Part shown: piece after piece, positions 1-10,129 of the stretch
Layout: the number at the start of each line of letters is the position of its first letter
Numbering within the stretch: the stretch's first letter is position 1
Source of the DNA: Rhodoferax aquaticus
GTDB taxonomy: Bacteria; Pseudomonadota; Gammaproteobacteria; Burkholderiales; Burkholderiaceae_C
Direction: 5' to 3'
Assembly (NCBI RefSeq): GCF_006974105.1
Contig: NZ_CP036282.1
Coordinates: 3,038,001-3,102,000, forward strand
Length of the DNA stretch: 64,000 bases
The notes under the pieces: generated by a model
The model's database searches: none
What the model saw: the letters and a program-made list of their open reading frames with translations, nothing else
What the model was told of the DNA's origin: nothing
Position numbers and translations under genes: made by a program

Positions 1-651
1 GTGAAAACTTGGTTTGCCGTCGGTGAAGAACTTGCCGCCGTAGGACACCGACAAGGTGGTGTAGTCACAAATCATGGCCTCTTTTTGGGCCCAACTCCAC
101 ACTACGGGGTATTTCACAATGCCTTTGTCTTTGATGATTTTGGCTTGCTTTTCCAGTTCGCCCCAAGTCTTTGGAGGTGCCGAGATTCCGGCCTTCTTCA
201 GCATTTCGGTGTTGTAGAACAAGAACTTGGTGTCCAAGATCCAAGGCATGCCGTAGAACTTGTCTTTATAGCTTACGGTGGTCCACGCGCCGGGAAATAC
301 CTTGGGGATGTCGCCCACCGCAATGCGTTTGGTGACGTCTTGCAAGAAGCCCTTGCTGGCAAATTCTGCAGGCCACACCACGTCGAATAGCACTACGTCG
401 TAACCGCCGGAGCCCGCGCCGTGCGCCGCCACAATCTTGTCATGCAAGGCGTCGTACGGGACAAATTCCAACTTCACCTTGACGCCGGGATTTGCTTTTT
501 CAAAGTCACTGGTCATGGCCCGAACGTCATCTTCGCTGTACGCAGCTTGCGCCATGAACAAGGCACTCAATGTCTTTTCGGCGTGGGCGGCGGCCGATAA
601 AAGGCTGCCTGCCACCAGGGCAGCTACCAAAATCGCTCTACGTTGTTGCAT
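1..651 (-). CDS. Sugar ABC transporter periplasmic binding protein, N-terminal part
   Basis: The gene runs off the left edge; 217 codons are visible. It starts with a Sec signal peptide of about 24 residues (MQQRRAILVAALVAG..., cleavage probably after AHA). The mature part (KTLSALFMAQAAYSEDDVRA, then KANPGVKVKLEF, YDVVLFDVVWPAEFA and YGMPWILDTKFLFYN) is typical of family 1 solute-binding proteins for sugars such as trehalose, maltose or polyols. It would bind a sugar in the periplasm and hand it to a membrane ABC permease; those genes would lie left of the window. An AGGAGA ribosome site at 659-664 fixes the ATG at 649-651. A strong inverted repeat at 770-800 lies upstream and may be its operator. 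The family is certain enough; the substrate is unknown. Confidence 0.85.
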   Translation of the reverse strand, partial: MQQRRAILVAALVAGSLLSAAAHAEKTLSALFMAQAAYSEDDVRAMTSDFEKANPGVKVKLEFVPYDALHDKIVAAHGAGSGGYDVVLFDVVWPAEFASKGFLQDVTKRIAVGDIPKVFPGAWTTVSYKDKFYGMPWILDTKFLFYNTEMLKKAGISAPPKTWGELEKQAKIIKDKGIVKYPVVWSWAQKEAMICDYTTLSVSYGGKFFTDGKPSFH

Positions 652-769
652 CGCTTTATCTCCTCATAAGTTGTTGATCCCGCACAGATTGGCGCTTTGC
701 TCCACAGGCACTTGCTTACCTCATCAATACACGGCCCTTTGTTGACTTGGTGCCTTGATAACGCCATCC

Positions 770-800
770 TCAATTACTTCATTCAAATTGAAGTAATTGA
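770..800. promoter_or_regulatory. Perfect 12-bp inverted repeat, probable operator
   Basis: TCAATTACTTCA at 770-781 and TGAAGTAATTGA at 789-800 are exact reverse complements separated by 7 bases. The element lies 119 bases upstream of the leftward sugar-binding protein start. AT-rich palindromes of this size in front of sugar ABC operons are usually operators of ROK, LacI or GntR family repressors. It is followed by no T-run, so it is a poor terminator candidate. The regulator is not visible in the window. Confidence 0.5.
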
Positions 801-1094
801 ATTGAATCACTAGTCGACATGCTTAGCTCCTAGTGAATACCCTGACTTCGTGGGTATCGCGGCACAACGGCACACACCCAAGCAAGACCACTTCGCACAC
901 ACGTATGCCCTGCACACGTTGCACAAGGGTTTGTGAGGGGATGGGTTGGTTTCCTCAGACACCGCAAGGTCACAAATTGCGTCAACACCTGCGGCAGGTA
1001 CCCCAACATGCGTTGTCGTGCAGTGATAGCTGCTTGAGCGGGATGGGGCCTAAGCCCATGGGTCAAAGGTGGCGTCCACGGTAGGCGCATCGAC

Positions 1095-1325
1095 TTGCGC
1101 ACCTTGGACGATGGCTACGAAGGATGCATTGCCGCCAAGGCCTTCACGCAATGGGTGCGGCAAACCGGCAAAGCGCTGGGCCACGAGCGATTTTTGAACA
1201 TAGTGTTTGCAATGGACCACTACGACTTGGGGAGCCTAAGTCTTGACTTGAGTAACTGCCCCAAGGCAGGGTCCAAGTGTGTAGAAATGACCATGCTGAC
1301 TGAAGACGGGCGGGTGCGGCGCTAA
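1095..1325 (+). pseudogene. Short unrecognised reading frame, possible gene remnant
   Basis: A 76-codon frame beginning with TTG; the frame is open back to about 1038 without a good start or ribosome site. The predicted text (LRTLDDGYEGCIAAKAF, then GHERFLNIVFAMDHYDLGS) reads more like real protein than the other frames here, with balanced charge and aromatic residues. I do not recognise a family. It could be the tail of a decayed gene, a small lineage-specific gene, or chance. Confidence 0.2.
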
Positions 1326-1509
1326 GCGTCACAGCCACCAAACGCTATTATTTATATAGCTAACCCCGCTTATTCAACGGGCGGCTAGGGGCAATTTAGC
1401 CTTGCAATTGCATGCATGGAGGCGCTTGGCGCGGCTGCGGCATCCCCTACTCGACATGCAGCGCTTCTAGTGGGGGGCTGCTCCATCGGGGCCGTAGAAT
1501 GGGCCCTCC

Positions 1510-2919
1510 ATGACTGTATACACTTCTCCCGACGCCCTCCTCCCATTGTCCCAGCGCGTGCGCAAAGAAATTGCTGCCTTGTGGCAGTTGGCATGGCCCA
1601 TTTTGATAGGGCAGTTGGCCAATGTGGGGATGTCGGTGGCCGACGTGGCCATGGCGGGGCATGCCTCTGCACAAGACTTGGCGGGCGTGTCGCTCGGCGT
1701 ATCGATCTGGTTCATCACGGTCGTCACCGTTATGGGGGTCATGATGTCGGTGAGCCCCGTGGTGTCTCACCACGTAGGCGCGCGTGAATTCCACCTAGTG
1801 CCCCATGTGGTGCGCCAAGCGCTTTGGAAGAGCCTGGGCATAGGGCTGCTGGCCATGGTGCTGGCCAACGCTGGCACGCTGGTGTTTGACCACCTGAGCC
1901 TAGAGCCTGTGGTGCGAGACATTGCCAAGCAGTTTGTTTACATCACCAGCCTAGCGCTGCCGGCATTTGCGGCCTACCGCGTGCTGTACAGCTACAGCGC
2001 CAGCCTCAACCAAACCAAACCCTTGATGGTCATTGCGATCGGTGCGCTGCTACTCAATATTGCCGTCAATGGACTGCTGGTGTTTGGCAAGCTGGGATTT
2101 CCGGCCTTAGGTGGTTTGGGCTGCGCTTGGGCCACCATGCTGTGCGTGTGGTTCAACTTAGGGGGCTTGCTGTGGTGGATGCGCCATGACCCGGCCTACC
2201 GCAGCACTTGGCCGTTTGCCCACTATGAGGGACCTAACTGGCCCAAAATTGCCAGCCTGCTGCGTTTGGGCCTGCCCATTGGAGTGACCTACTTTGCAGA
2301 AACCAGCGCATTTGGCTTCATTGCCCTGCTGGTTGCCAAGTTTGGCAGCACGCAGATATCAGCGCACCAAATCGCTCTGAACTTCTCCTCACTGGTGTTT
2401 ATGTTGCCTTTGAGCCTGGGCATCGCCTTATCAACGCGTGTGGGCCAGTCCTTGGGGGCGGGCGATCCGGCCACCGCACGGTTTCGTGCGTGGGTAGGCG
2501 TGGCACTGGCCTTGGGCTGTGCCAGCGTGAGTGCCCTAGGGATGGGCGTGTTCAACCACCACATTGCGGCGGCCTACACCAACGACCCAGCGGTCTTGCT
2601 CTTGGCTGCGCACTTGCTGACGTTTGCCGCGCTCTTTCAACTGTCCGACGCCACGCAGGTGGCCACCAGTTGCGCGATACGTGGCTACAAGGTCACCCGC
2701 ATTCCCATGGTGATTCACCTCACCGCGTTTTGGGGGTTCTCCCTTCCGCTGGGCTGTGTCTTGGGACTGGCGCCTGAGTGGCTGCCCTGGCGCCCCGCCC
2801 AAGCCATGGGGGCTGAAGGCTTTTGGATTGCTTTGATTGTGGGCCTCAGCGTCGCCGCCTTGGGCTTAAGCGCGCTACTGCGTTCCGTGGCGCGCAAAGG
2901 CATAGTCCACGCGCATTAA
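1510..2919 (+). CDS. MATE family multidrug/toxin efflux transporter
   Basis: A 469-residue polytopic inner-membrane protein with about 12 hydrophobic segments, the normal length for the family. Two homologous MatE halves can be seen (roughly residues 30-190 and 255-415). The first has WPILIGQLANVGMSVADVAM, the classic NorM-type opening with the Q/N-rich first helix and the conserved D in the ADVAM segment. Family members export cationic drugs or metabolites in exchange for Na+ or H+. It is closest in style to NorM. It stands alone, with miaA starting 30 bases downstream on the same strand, so the two may be cotranscribed. The substrate cannot be told from sequence. Confidence 0.9.
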   Translation: MTVYTSPDALLPLSQRVRKEIAALWQLAWPILIGQLANVGMSVADVAMAGHASAQDLAGVSLGVSIWFITVVTVMGVMMSVSPVVSHHVGAREFHLVPHVVRQALWKSLGIGLLAMVLANAGTLVFDHLSLEPVVRDIAKQFVYITSLALPAFAAYRVLYSYSASLNQTKPLMVIAIGALLLNIAVNGLLVFGKLGFPALGGLGCAWATMLCVWFNLGGLLWWMRHDPAYRSTWPFAHYEGPNWPKIASLLRLGLPIGVTYFAETSAFGFIALLVAKFGSTQISAHQIALNFSSLVFMLPLSLGIALSTRVGQSLGAGDPATARFRAWVGVALALGCASVSALGMGVFNHHIAAAYTNDPAVLLLAAHLLTFAALFQLSDATQVATSCAIRGYKVTRIPMVIHLTAFWGFSLPLGCVLGLAPEWLPWRPAQAMGAEGFWIALIVGLSVAALGLSALLRSVARKGIVHAH

Positions 2920-2949
2920 AGCGTGTTTGGGGCGGGTTACAGTCACGCC

Positions 2950-3960
2950 ATGCCTGTAACGCTTTCTGACACCCGCACTGACGAAGCCCTGCCCTTTCAT
3001 ATCTGTTTGGCGGGGCCCACCGCCTGCGGCAAAACTGCAGCCGCACTGGCTATTGCGCAACACCACGCGGTAGAGATCATCAGCGTCGACTCGGCCTTGG
3101 TGTACCGTGGCATGGACATTGGTACCGCCAAGCCCAGCGCCGCCGAGATGGCCAGCGTGCCGCACCACCTCATTGATATCCGTGACCCCTTGCAGGCCTA
3201 CAGCGCCGCTGAGTTTGTAAACGATGCGCGAACCCTTATTCGCGCAATCGCTGCGCGTGGCAAATTGCCGCTGTTGGTGGGAGGCACCATGCTGTACTTC
3301 AAGGCCTTGGCCGATGGCATAGACCCCATGCCCAGCGCGGACCCGGCCTTACGCGCCCAACTGGAAGACGAAGCCCACGCCAAAGGCTGGCCCGCCCTGC
3401 ATGCTGAGTTGGCTCTGGTCGACCCGGTCACCGCCGCACGCCTCGCCCCTGGCGACAGCCAGCGCATCCAGCGCGCGCTGGAGGTGTACCGCGCATCGGG
3501 CCTGCCGCTCTCACACTTTCATGCTACAAAAAAAGAAACTGAACCCGCTTTATCCATGCACGCTACAGCCCTTATTTCACTTGAGCCGATGGACCGAGCG
3601 TGGCTGCACCAACGCATTGCACAGCGTTTTGACGCCATGATCGCGGCAGGCTTTGTGGCAGAGGTGCAGCAGTTACGCGCCCGAGGCGACCTGCACGCCG
3701 ACCTTCCCTCTATGCGCTGTGTAGGCTACCGCCAAGCGTGGGAGGCTTTGGACGCTGACCCCGCGCTCAGCCAAGGCCACGCCGCTTGGCGTGAGCTGGG
3801 CATCATCGCCACCCGGCAGCTGGCCAAACGCCAGGTGACGTGGCTGCGCTCTATGCCCCAACGCCATGCAGTCGCCGCCGACGGCCCCAATGCGCTCGCG
3901 CAGGTGCTGGACTTGGTGGCGCAGCAGGTTCAGCAGGTTCAGCAGCAGGCTGCGGCCTGA
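2950..3960 (+). CDS. miaA: tRNA dimethylallyltransferase
   Basis: MiaA transfers a dimethylallyl group to N6 of A37 in tRNAs that read codons beginning with U, in the cytoplasm. The 336-residue protein has the P-loop GPTACGKT (residues 22-29), the substrate segment [18 protein letters not shown], the [12 protein letters not shown] motif and the C-terminal [14 protein letters not shown] region, all diagnostic. I chose ATG 2950 over an in-frame GTG at 2923 because family members begin close to the P-loop. The C-terminus ends in a short Gln-rich repeat ([10 protein letters not shown]) encoded by direct repeats near 3925-3950. It is usually next to mutL or hfq; neither is here. It may share a transcript with the MATE gene upstream and the ABC ATPase downstream. 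Confidence 0.95.
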   Translation: MPVTLSDTRTDEALPFHICLAGPTACGKTAAALAIAQHHAVEIISVDSALVYRGMDIGTAKPSAAEMASVPHHLIDIRDPLQAYSAAEFVNDARTLIRAIAARGKLPLLVGGTMLYFKALADGIDPMPSADPALRAQLEDEAHAKGWPALHAELALVDPVTAARLAPGDSQRIQRALEVYRASGLPLSHFHATKKETEPALSMHATALISLEPMDRAWLHQRIAQRFDAMIAAGFVAEVQQLRARGDLHADLPSMRCVGYRQAWEALDADPALSQGHAAWRELGIIATRQLAKRQVTWLRSMPQRHAVAADGPNALAQVLDLVAQQVQQVQQQAAA

Positions 3961-3977
3961 GTTCTCCACGCCGCACC

Positions 3978-4637
3978 ATGCTCACGATTCACCAGCTCAG
4001 CAAACTCTACGGTCCCACGGCGGTGTTTGCCAACGTAGACCTTGCCGTCAGACCAGGGGAGTTTGTTGCCATCATGGGAGAGTCAGGCGTTGGCAAGTCC
4101 ACCCTCTTGAATTGCATGGCAGGCTTAGACACCTGGGACAGCGGCAGTGTGCAGGTAGACGGCGCCGAGCTAAGCACGATGAAAGACGACGCCAAAGCCG
4201 CCTTGCGCCGGGAGAAGATTGGCTTTGTCTTTCAGGCATTTCACGTACTGCCGCATTTGGATGTCGCCCAAAACGTGGCTCTGCCCTTGCTCTTGCTACA
4301 ACGCAAAGACGATGCCCGCGTACACACCATGCTAGAAGCACTGGGTTTGGGGGCATTGGGTAGCCGTCTGCCGCAGCAGCTGAGTGGCGGACAACTGCAG
4401 CGTGTGGCCATTGCCCGCGCCTTGGTGCACAGCCCCCGTTTACTACTGGCCGATGAACCCACAGGCAACCTAGACCCCAGCACTGCTGCCGTCGTGATGC
4501 AGGCCCTGGTTGGGCAATGCCGCCAGCATGGCACCGCCTTGGTCTTGGTCACGCACTCCAGCGCTGCGACCGCCCAAGCGGACCGTGTGCTGCGCTTGAC
4601 CGCACAGGGAATGCGCTCGGATGGAGCCTTGGGTTAA
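3978..4637 (+). CDS. ABC transporter ATPase of the LolD/MacB type
   Basis: A 219-residue stand-alone nucleotide-binding subunit. Visible motifs are Walker [10 protein letters not shown] (34-42), Q-loop Q86, signature LSGGQLQR (135-142), Walker B LLLADEP (155-161) and H-loop H193. The overall text matches the LolD/MacB/FtsE group, whose members power lipoprotein release, peptide export or division-linked machinery. No membrane partner gene of this group is adjacent: miaA lies upstream and a convergent kinase gene downstream, with the two stop codons sharing bases 4634-4637. I placed the start at ATG 3978, 17 bases after miaA. The exact transport job is open; LolD is only the nearest guess. Confidence 0.85.
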   Translation: MLTIHQLSKLYGPTAVFANVDLAVRPGEFVAIMGESGVGKSTLLNCMAGLDTWDSGSVQVDGAELSTMKDDAKAALRREKIGFVFQAFHVLPHLDVAQNVALPLLLLQRKDDARVHTMLEALGLGALGSRLPQQLSGGQLQRVAIARALVHSPRLLLADEPTGNLDPSTAAVVMQALVGQCRQHGTALVLVTHSSAATAQADRVLRLTAQGMRSDGALG

Positions 4638-7600
4638 GGCACCAGCGGCGCCAGCAGCGCAGCGGCACGCTCAAACTCAAAGGCATCAATAGGCGCAACG
4701 AGGGAAAGCAAAGTCTGCCGTGTGGCAGGTGGCAATGCGTGGGTTAACAGCGCCTGCACCGTGTCTGCTGCTTCGGGGTCTGCCGTATCAAGCTGCCCAC
4801 GCAACACTTGCAAGGCTTGGCGAACCGACTCCGCGCTGGCGGCCACTGCCTCTGACGATGCATCCAACGGTACATCCGGGCTAGAAGACGCCATGAGCCA
4901 CGCTGCTGCCTGCAAGCCATGGAGCACCTCCGTCAATGCTTGTAGGGTGTCCGCCAGCGCATGCTGCGCCTGGGCCGCATCACCGCTACCGCACGCCAGT
5001 TCGAGCCGGGCTGCTTGCGTTTGCACGTGCTGTGCACCTATCGTGCCTGCGTTGCCTTTGAGGGTATGGGCCAGCCGCTGGCATGTGGCCAGATCATGGG
5101 CTTGCCACGCTTGGCTAAAGAGCAGCTCAAACGCACTTTGCGCTGCTAAGAACTTGCGCAGTTGTTGTTGGTACAGCGTGCTGTCATTGAGGGTGTGGAA
5201 CAGACCCTGCGCCATATCAATGCCGGCCAAAGGTGGCAAGCCAAGGCTGTGTTGCCCCGCCAAGGGACGCGCCAGACCCGCGCCATAGTCTGCGCCAGCT
5301 TTGATCCAACGCGCCAAAGTAGCAAACATCTGGGGCACATTCACGGGCTTGGCGATGTAGTCATCCATGCCCGCAGCTTGCACCTGCTCGCGGTCGCTGG
5401 CCAACACATCGGCCGTCATCGCAATCACGCACAGGCTTTGCCAGCGCGGGTCTGCGCGCATGCGCCGGGTGGCCTCATAGCCATCCATCACGGGCATTTG
5501 GCAATCCATCAAAACACAGGCGAAATTCGCTTCCGTAGCCAAAATGTCCAATGCCTCTTGGCCGTTTTGAGCGAGGGTGACATGGACGCCCGCTTGGCGC
5601 AGCAAAGTGCTTGCCAGTTCTTGGTTCATCTCATTGTCTTCCACCAACAGGATCCGGGCTCCCTGCACGCGTGCCATGTCTTGGCGCAGTTGGTCTGGGC
5701 GCTCCGTGGCGCGCGCGCTATGGACATCCAGCAAATCGGTCTTGTTCAGCGCGCGTGCGATGCCCCCCAACAACGAGGAGCGTGTGACTGGCTTGGTCAG
5801 CAAGCCCTGGACAGAGCCCAGCACCGAAGCAGGCAAGTGGGCCAGTTGCTCTCGGCCATAGGAGGTGACCATGACACATTGGGGCAGTGCGTGAGCAGGC
5901 AGACTTTCGCGTAACTGCGCCAGGCAGGCCACACCATCTAGCACCGGCATCTTCCAGTCGAGCAGCATGATGGAATAGTCTTGCCCTGCTGCATGGGCTT
6001 GCAGAGCCGCTTGCGCTGCCTGGGCCCCGTCTTTGCACACCGTGACTTCCATGCCCAAGTCCGTCAACATGGCTTGCATGATTTCGCGCGCAGCCATGTT
6101 GTCATCCGCCACCAAGGCGCGCAGACCGGTGAGTTCTTGCGCCAGCACCATGCGCCGCGCCTGCTGCTGCGCTTGCAAACCAAACTTGGCTTGGAAATGA
6201 AAGGTAGAGCCCTTGCCCAACTGCGACTCCACCCAGATGCGGCCGTCCATGGCTTCTACCAACTGTTTGGAAATGGCAAGCCCCAAACCGGTACCCCCAT
6301 ATTTGCGGGTGGTGGACGCATCGGCTTGGCTGAAAGACTCAAACATGCGGCTACATTGCTCAGCGGTCATGCCGATGCCGGTGTCTTGCACTCCGAAATG
6401 CAGCTCCACCATGCCCGCATCGCAGCGCACCACGTCCACGCTGATCAGCACCTCGCCATGCTCTGTGAACTTGACCGCATTGGCGCCTAAATTGACCAAG
6501 ATTTGCCCCAGGCGCAAGGGATCTCCCAGCAAACTGGTGGGCACATCGCCCTGCACTTTGAACAAGAGTTCCAAGCCTTTGTCTTCGGCCCGCAGCCCCA
6601 CCAAATTGGTGAGGTGGTCCATCACATCTTCGAGGCGAAACTCCACCCGCTCCATGGTGAGCTTGCCTGCCTCTATTTTCGAGAAGTCCAAAATGTCATT
6701 GATGATGCCGAGCAGGCTCTCCGCCGCGCGATGTGCCTTGGCAATGTAGTTGCGCTGTTTGACATCCAAGTCGGTCTGCAGCGCCAGATACGACATGCCA
6801 ATGATCGCGTTCATGGGGGTCCGTATCTCATGCGACATATTGGCCAAAAAGTCGCTTTTTGCCTGGGTCGCGTCCTCGGCGCGGTCTTTGGCCGTGCGCA
6901 GTTCGGACTCTGCGAGGTCACGGCTCTCGCCCACCAAGACAATCCACCAGGTCGTCAGACTGGCTAGCAAACCCAAGCCTACAAACGCCCGCAAACCGAA
7001 GGTATGCATGGCCCCCACATCCGTGCTCGCACTGGGCACCGTGACCCACAAGATACCGGCCATCACCAGCAGCATGCCCACCCACACCAAAGAAAAATTG
7101 GCCACACGCTGCGTCACTTGCATCCCCAGAGCACGGGGCCAGACCCAGTTCAATAGCCGATGAACCGCCTCTCGGTAGTACGCCACAGGCCCCTTGACGG
7201 TGGGCTTGCAACGGTCGTGGCAGGTGGACTCAAGGGTGCAACAGAGGGAGCAAATGGCCCCGCCATGGTGTGGGCAATGGGCAGAGTCTGCAGGCGCATA
7301 GTCTTGCGCGCACACGGTGCAACGCACCAGGGTTTTGACGTCCACCGGAAAAATGCTCTGCCGGGCAATGTAGTAGCGCCCTTTGGTCCACCACGCCATC
7401 AGCGGCGCCAACACGAAGGCGACACCGGCGGCAATCAGCCATGAATAGGCTTGGGCAAGCTCACCCCACCACCCCGCAAACGCGATGGAGGCCGCGATGG
7501 AAGCCACAACCATGCTCACCACCCCGACTGGGTTGACGTTGTACAGGTGAGCACGCTTGAACTCCACGATAGGAGGGCTCAATCCCAGCGGCTTGTTAAC

Positions 7601-8809
7601 CGCCAAGTCTGCAACCACGGCGCAAATCCAAGCCACCGCAATGTTGGAGTACATGCCCAGCACGCTGTTCATCGCTTCGAACAGGTTCATTTCCATCAGC
7701 AACAGCGCTATGCCGCAGTTAAAGAATAGCCACACCACGCGCCCGGGATGTGAATGCGTCAAGCGGGAGAAAAAGTTCGACCACGCCAGTGAACCCGCGT
7801 AGGCGTTGGTCACATTGACCTTGAGCTCGGACACGATCACCAGCATGGCGCTGACCAACAGCGCGGTGTCCGGGTTGGCAATGGCAAAGCCAAAGGCGTG
7901 TCGGAAAATCTGAATGGGCTCTTTGGCGTCGACCACCGCCAAGCCTGCCACAACAGCCACCGCGGCCAGTAAAGCTCCGCCCAATTGCTTGACGAAGGCA
8001 ATCAGAATCCAGCCTGGCCCACCCAAGAACATATTGCCCCACCAACTCCAGCGGTTGTGCTTGCCGCGCTCCGGCATAAAGCGCAGGTAGTCGACCTGCT
8101 CGCCAATTTGGGCAATGAGGGAGAATGAAATGCCGGCGGCAACACCAAAGTGCAGCCAGTCAAAGGCCTTGCTTTGACTGACTTCGCCACTGAAGTTGAC
8201 GAGCATGTGCACCGCGTCGGCCTGGCGGGTCAGCACAAAATAAAACGGGACTACGAGCAACACAATCCAGACCAACTGCGTCCAGCGGTGAAACCGGTTA
8301 ATGGCGGTGACCCCATAGAAAACAATGGGAATCACCACCACCGTGCACAAGATGTAGCCCAACCACAAGGGAATGCCAAAGCACAGCTTCACAGCCTGGG
8401 CCATGATCGCAGTCTCTAGGGCCAAGAAAATAAAGGTAAACGATGCATAGATGAGCGACGTGAAGGTCGAGCCCACATAGCCAAAGCCTGCGGCCCGGGT
8501 CAGCAAGTCCATGTCAATGCTGTGCTTGGCCGAGTAGTGGCATATGGGCCAACCCACCGCCAGTATCACAACGGCGGCAAAGACCATGGCCCACATCGCG
8601 TTGGCAAACCCAAAGTCCAGTAACAACAAGGCACCAATGGCCTCATAGGACAAGGCTGAGTTGGTCCCAATCATGGTGGTACCAATCACTGCTGGCGACC
8701 ACTTTCTGAAGCTGGCGGGGGAGTACCGCAACGCGTAGTCCTCAATGGACTCTGTGGCAACCCATTTGTTGTACTGGCGCCGCTGTGCGGCTACGGTTTG
8801 TTCTTGCAT
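4634..8809 (-). CDS. NCS1 permease-like hybrid sensor histidine kinase with two receiver domains and HPt
   Basis: A 1391-residue inner-membrane sensor. Residues 1-480 form a 12-helix NCS1 (cytosine/purine/allantoin permease) domain, including [20 protein letters not shown] and the helix with [10 protein letters not shown]. Residues 497-534 hold a Cys/His cluster: C497, C500, C512, C520, C523, C524, C530 and C534 with H511, H514, H515 and H531, likely a zinc or metal site. Two further helices follow (about 570-590 and 606-627). The kinase part has H660 in [11 protein letters not shown] and an ATPase with [12 protein letters not shown]. Receiver 1 has D951, receiver 2 has D1102, and the HPt domain has H1248 in [11 protein letters not shown] full phosphorelay is therefore contained in one chain. 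The start lies 3 bases after the stop of the HD-GYP regulator, so the two form one operon and probably one pathway. The ligand is inferred to be a nucleobase-like compound. Confidence 0.9.
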   Translation of the reverse strand: MQEQTVAAQRRQYNKWVATESIEDYALRYSPASFRKWSPAVIGTTMIGTNSALSYEAIGALLLLDFGFANAMWAMVFAAVVILAVGWPICHYSAKHSIDMDLLTRAAGFGYVGSTFTSLIYASFTFIFLALETAIMAQAVKLCFGIPLWLGYILCTVVVIPIVFYGVTAINRFHRWTQLVWIVLLVVPFYFVLTRQADAVHMLVNFSGEVSQSKAFDWLHFGVAAGISFSLIAQIGEQVDYLRFMPERGKHNRWSWWGNMFLGGPGWILIAFVKQLGGALLAAVAVVAGLAVVDAKEPIQIFRHAFGFAIANPDTALLVSAMLVIVSELKVNVTNAYAGSLAWSNFFSRLTHSHPGRVVWLFFNCGIALLLMEMNLFEAMNSVLGMYSNIAVAWICAVVADLAVNKPLGLSPPIVEFKRAHLYNVNPVGVVSMVVASIAASIAFAGWWGELAQAYSWLIAAGVAFVLAPLMAWWTKGRYYIARQSIFPVDVKTLVRCTVCAQDYAPADSAHCPHHGGAICSLCCTLESTCHDRCKPTVKGPVAYYREAVHRLLNWVWPRALGMQVTQRVANFSLVWVGMLLVMAGILWVTVPSASTDVGAMHTFGLRAFVGLGLLASLTTWWIVLVGESRDLAESELRTAKDRAEDATQAKSDFLANMSHEIRTPMNAIIGMSYLALQTDLDVKQRNYIAKAHRAAESLLGIINDILDFSKIEAGKLTMERVEFRLEDVMDHLTNLVGLRAEDKGLELLFKVQGDVPTSLLGDPLRLGQILVNLGANAVKFTEHGEVLISVDVVRCDAGMVELHFGVQDTGIGMTAEQCSRMFESFSQADASTTRKYGGTGLGLAISKQLVEAMDGRIWVESQLGKGSTFHFQAKFGLQAQQQARRMVLAQELTGLRALVADDNMAAREIMQAMLTDLGMEVTVCKDGAQAAQAALQAHAAGQDYSIMLLDWKMPVLDGVACLAQLRESLPAHALPQCVMVTSYGREQLAHLPASVLGSVQGLLTKPVTRSSLLGGIARALNKTDLLDVHSARATERPDQLRQDMARVQGARILLVEDNEMNQELASTLLRQAGVHVTLAQNGQEALDILATEANFACVLMDCQMPVMDGYEATRRMRADPRWQSLCVIAMTADVLASDREQVQAAGMDDYIAKPVNVPQMFATLARWIKAGADYGAGLARPLAGQHSLGLPPLAGIDMAQGLFHTLNDSTLYQQQLRKFLAAQSAFELLFSQAWQAHDLATCQRLAHTLKGNAGTIGAQHVQTQAARLELACGSGDAAQAQHALADTLQALTEVLHGLQAAAWLMASSSPDVPLDASSEAVAASAESVRQALQVLRGQLDTADPEAADTVQALLTHALPPATRQTLLSLVAPIDAFEFERAAALLAPLVP

Positions 8810-8812
8810 GGC

Positions 8813-9994
8813 TCAGGCCGCGCCTAGGTCTTGCAAGCGTGCCATTTGGGTGACCTTGGCGGTCAAGTCATCGTCGGAGTCGCCATAGCGTTGGGCGATG
8901 GCTTGAAAGGTTTCTTGCAGGTCCATAAACGCGTCCACCATGTCCGGATCAAAGTGCGAGCCCCTGCCCTCTTGAATGATGGCGACAGCCTTTTCGTGGG
9001 GCATACCTTCTTTGTAGACCCGTCGGCTGATCAAGGCGTCATAGACATCGGCCACTGCCATCAGGCGTGCGGAGATGGGAATGGCGTCCCCGGCCAGCCC
9101 CAGCGGGTAGCCACTGCCATCCCACTTCTCTTGGTGCCCGTACGCGATCTCTTTGGCAAAGCGCAAGAAGTCCACCTCCATGCCTAGTTGGCGTTCAGCG
9201 GCTGCAATGGCATCACGGCCTAGGGTCGTATGCGTCTTCATGATCTCAAATTCGTCAGGTGTAAAGCGACCCGGCTTAAGCAAGATGCGATCGGGAATGC
9301 CCACCTTGCCGATGTCGTGCAGCGGCGCGGACTTGTACAGCATCTCAATGGTTTCAGGCGTCAGAAAATAGCCAAAACGCGGATGGGTGCTGAGCTTGAG
9401 CGCCAGTTGCTTGACATAGTGCTGGGTGCGCCGAATGTGGTTGCCTGTATCCGAGTCCCGCGTTTCGGCGAGAGAAGCCATCGCCAAAATAGTGACATCC
9501 TGGATGGCCGAAAGCTCGCCGCTACGGCGCTGCACCTGCGCCTCTAGAAACAAATTTTGGTCCCGCAAAAAGTCGGCCACCACTTTGTTCTCAAGCTGGG
9601 TGCGCACGCGCGCCAGCATGGTGGCTGGCGAAATGGGCTTGGTAATGTAGTCTGCGGCACCCATTTCAAGCCCCCGTCGTTCGTCCTCTGCCGACGCCAT
9701 GGCGGTTAAAAAAATCACGGGGATCGCTCGCGTAGCCGGGTCTGCCTTGAGCTTTTTGATCACCTCATAGCCAGACATTCCCGGCATCATGACGTCCAGC
9801 AAAATCACATCGGGCTGCGGATCCAACTTGGCATAGACCAGCGCTTTATCACCCGAATTGGCGACCTTGAGTCGATAGGTCCCTTTGAGAAGCGATGACA
9901 TCAAAGCCAAGTTCTCGGTGGAGTCGTCGACCACCAAAACGGTCGCTTTGTCCGTGAAGTCCAGCGGATTGTTGTGAGCCAAAGTACCCCCCAT
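8813..9994 (-). CDS. Response regulator with HD-GYP cyclic-di-GMP phosphodiesterase domain
   Basis: A 393-residue cytoplasmic protein. The N-terminal receiver domain has the acidic pair VVDDS (21-25), the phosphoacceptor D67 in VILLDVMMPG and the K119 of YITKPIS. A linker helix leads to an HD-GYP domain with H186, the HD pair H226-D227 in APLHDIGKVGIPD, and GYP at 295-297 in WDGSGYP. RpfG-type proteins of this kind hydrolyse cyclic-di-GMP. All catalytic hallmarks are present, so it is probably active. Its stop codon is 3 bases before the start of the large permease-kinase gene, which strongly suggests that the kinase controls it. ATG 9994 has no strong ribosome site, so a slightly later start is possible. 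Confidence 0.93.
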   Translation of the reverse strand: MGGTLAHNNPLDFTDKATVLVVDDSTENLALMSSLLKGTYRLKVANSGDKALVYAKLDPQPDVILLDVMMPGMSGYEVIKKLKADPATRAIPVIFLTAMASAEDERRGLEMGAADYITKPISPATMLARVRTQLENKVVADFLRDQNLFLEAQVQRRSGELSAIQDVTILAMASLAETRDSDTGNHIRRTQHYVKQLALKLSTHPRFGYFLTPETIEMLYKSAPLHDIGKVGIPDRILLKPGRFTPDEFEIMKTHTTLGRDAIAAAERQLGMEVDFLRFAKEIAYGHQEKWDGSGYPLGLAGDAIPISARLMAVADVYDALISRRVYKEGMPHEKAVAIIQEGRGSHFDPDMVDAFMDLQETFQAIAQRYGDSDDDLTAKVTQMARLQDLGAA

Positions 9995-10129
9995 GCCAAG
10001 AACGGTGGTGCAAGCCCGGTCATCATACGGGCTGGCGTGCGCGCGTGCTCAGCAAATTACGTGCAATTGGGAAGGCAGTAACAAGGACCTCTGCAGCTAG
10101 ACGCAAGGGCCCGGCATCATGAACCGTGC

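Larger units (their letters stand above)
652..1509. other. Long non-coding stretch between the sugar-binding protein gene and the MATE gene
   Basis: These 858 bases hold no convincing full gene. The first 150 bases contain the probable control region of the leftward sugar transporter gene, with the inverted repeat at 770-800. From about 830 to 1330 there are only short competing reading frames on both strands; the most protein-like is described separately at 1095-1325. The last 180 bases lead into the MATE gene. No tRNA, insertion sequence or clear terminator was seen. Confidence 0.5.

Noticed and set aside
1..390. A 129-codon plus-strand frame at the left edge
   Set aside because: The minus strand codes for a clear sugar-binding protein with signal peptide and ribosome site over the same bases.
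830..1102. Overlapping frames on both strands, 83 and 90 codons
   Set aside because: Low-complexity composition, no ribosome site, mutually overlapping and no family likeness.
5162..5914. A 250-codon plus-strand frame opposite the hybrid kinase
   Set aside because: The kinase receiver and HPt domains on the minus strand explain this DNA; the frame is rich in His, Gln and Arg as is usual for antisense in GC-rich genomes.
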